DNA of 22,545 nt from SYFY01 sp031385325 (GTDB lineage: Bacteria; Pseudomonadota; Gammaproteobacteria; Pseudomonadales; Azotimanducaceae). The notes beneath the pieces were generated by a model that was not told the origin of the DNA, searched no databases, and saw nothing but the letters and a program-made list of their open reading frames with translations. Made by a program: the position numbers and the translations under genes. Within the stretch, counting starts at the first letter, position 1; every line of letters begins with the position of its first letter. Of the stretch, positions 22,485-22,545 are shown one piece after another. The stretch is from NCBI GenBank assembly GCA_031385325.1, contig JANNBJ010000092.1:1-22545 (forward strand). Reading direction: 5' to 3'.

Positions 22485-22545
22485 TTCACAATCGAGTCAA
22501 CGGGGTGATCTATGAAAGTTCAAGCGCGAACACTTTTGGGTAGTG
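22442..22545 (+). other. Unrelated sequence joined to uvrA at its Walker B codons
   Basis: From about 22442 the sequence no longer encodes UvrA in any frame I read. The first 43 bp stay open in the uvrA frame and end with TAA at 22482-22484, as if they were the 3' end of a different gene; a short spacer and a new start codon with a ribosome binding site follow. No inverted repeat or target duplication is visible in the short stretch available. Confidence 0.7.
22512..22545 (+). CDS. Start of an unidentified gene, cut by the window edge
   Basis: An ATG at 22512 is preceded by GGGGTGAT, a plausible ribosome binding site, and opens MKVQARTLLGS before the window ends. A basic start followed by hydrophobic residues could be the beginning of a signal peptide or membrane segment, but eleven residues are too few to assign a family. 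It lies wholly in the sequence beyond the uvrA breakpoint. Confidence 0.4.
   Translation, partial: MKVQARTLLGS

Noticed and set aside
1..22545. CRISPR arrays, rRNA genes, integrases, toxin-antitoxin pairs, retron- or DGR-like repeats
   Set aside because: No regularly spaced repeats, rRNA sequence or such protein families were seen on either strand; apart from the MITE-like element and the uvrA break the content is housekeeping.

Overview
The window is a compact, gene-dense piece of a proteobacterial chromosome with moderately high G+C content. Gene order (hemA-prfA-prmC-moeB divergent from lolB; rplY-pth-ychF; nadD-rsfS-rlmH-mrdA-rodA-mltB-rlpA-dacA-ybeD-lipB; ssb divergent from uvrA) and the outer-membrane lipoprotein factor LolB point to a gammaproteobacterium. 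I cannot name the species. Nearly all genes are conserved housekeeping genes. I found no CRISPR array, rRNA gene, prophage, toxin-antitoxin pair or defence system.

Layout. (1) Positions 1-3492, minus strand: lolB, tRNA-Gln(TTG), rplY (L25), pth and ychF, covering lipoprotein localisation and translation quality control. (2) Positions 3535-7412, plus strand: hemA, prfA, prmC and a MoeB/ThiF-type adenylyltransferase, tightly packed. PrmC methylates the release factor encoded just before it. (3) Positions 7369-18067, minus strand: read in transcription order, a Lon N-terminal-domain protein, proA, nadD, rsfS, rlmH, mrdA (PBP2), rodA, mltB, rlpA, dacA (PBP5-type), ybeD and lipB. Most neighbours overlap or lie within about 10 bp. 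The central part is the cell-elongation and peptidoglycan cluster. Its last gene, lipB, overlaps the end of moeB tail to tail by 44 bp. (4) Positions 18220-18975: a plus-strand dienelactone-hydrolase-family gene. (5) Positions 19036-22545: ssb (minus) and uvrA (plus) diverge around a 359-bp spacer.

Three things stand out. First, the ssb-uvrA spacer carries a 167-bp, nearly self-complementary element with perfect 18-bp terminal inverted repeats flanked by TA, like a mariner/IS630-type MITE. It ends only 34 bp before the uvrA start. Second, uvrA loses all homology exactly at its second Walker B motif and runs into 14 unrelated codons and a stop, then an apparent new gene start. This is either a real rearrangement or an assembly join at the contig end. 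Third, ispE and prs, which in many gammaproteobacteria lie between lolB and rplY around this tRNA-Gln, are absent here. Several RNA hairpins, promoter-like sites and non-ATG starts (nadD TTG; lonN, rlpA and uvrA GTG) are listed individually.
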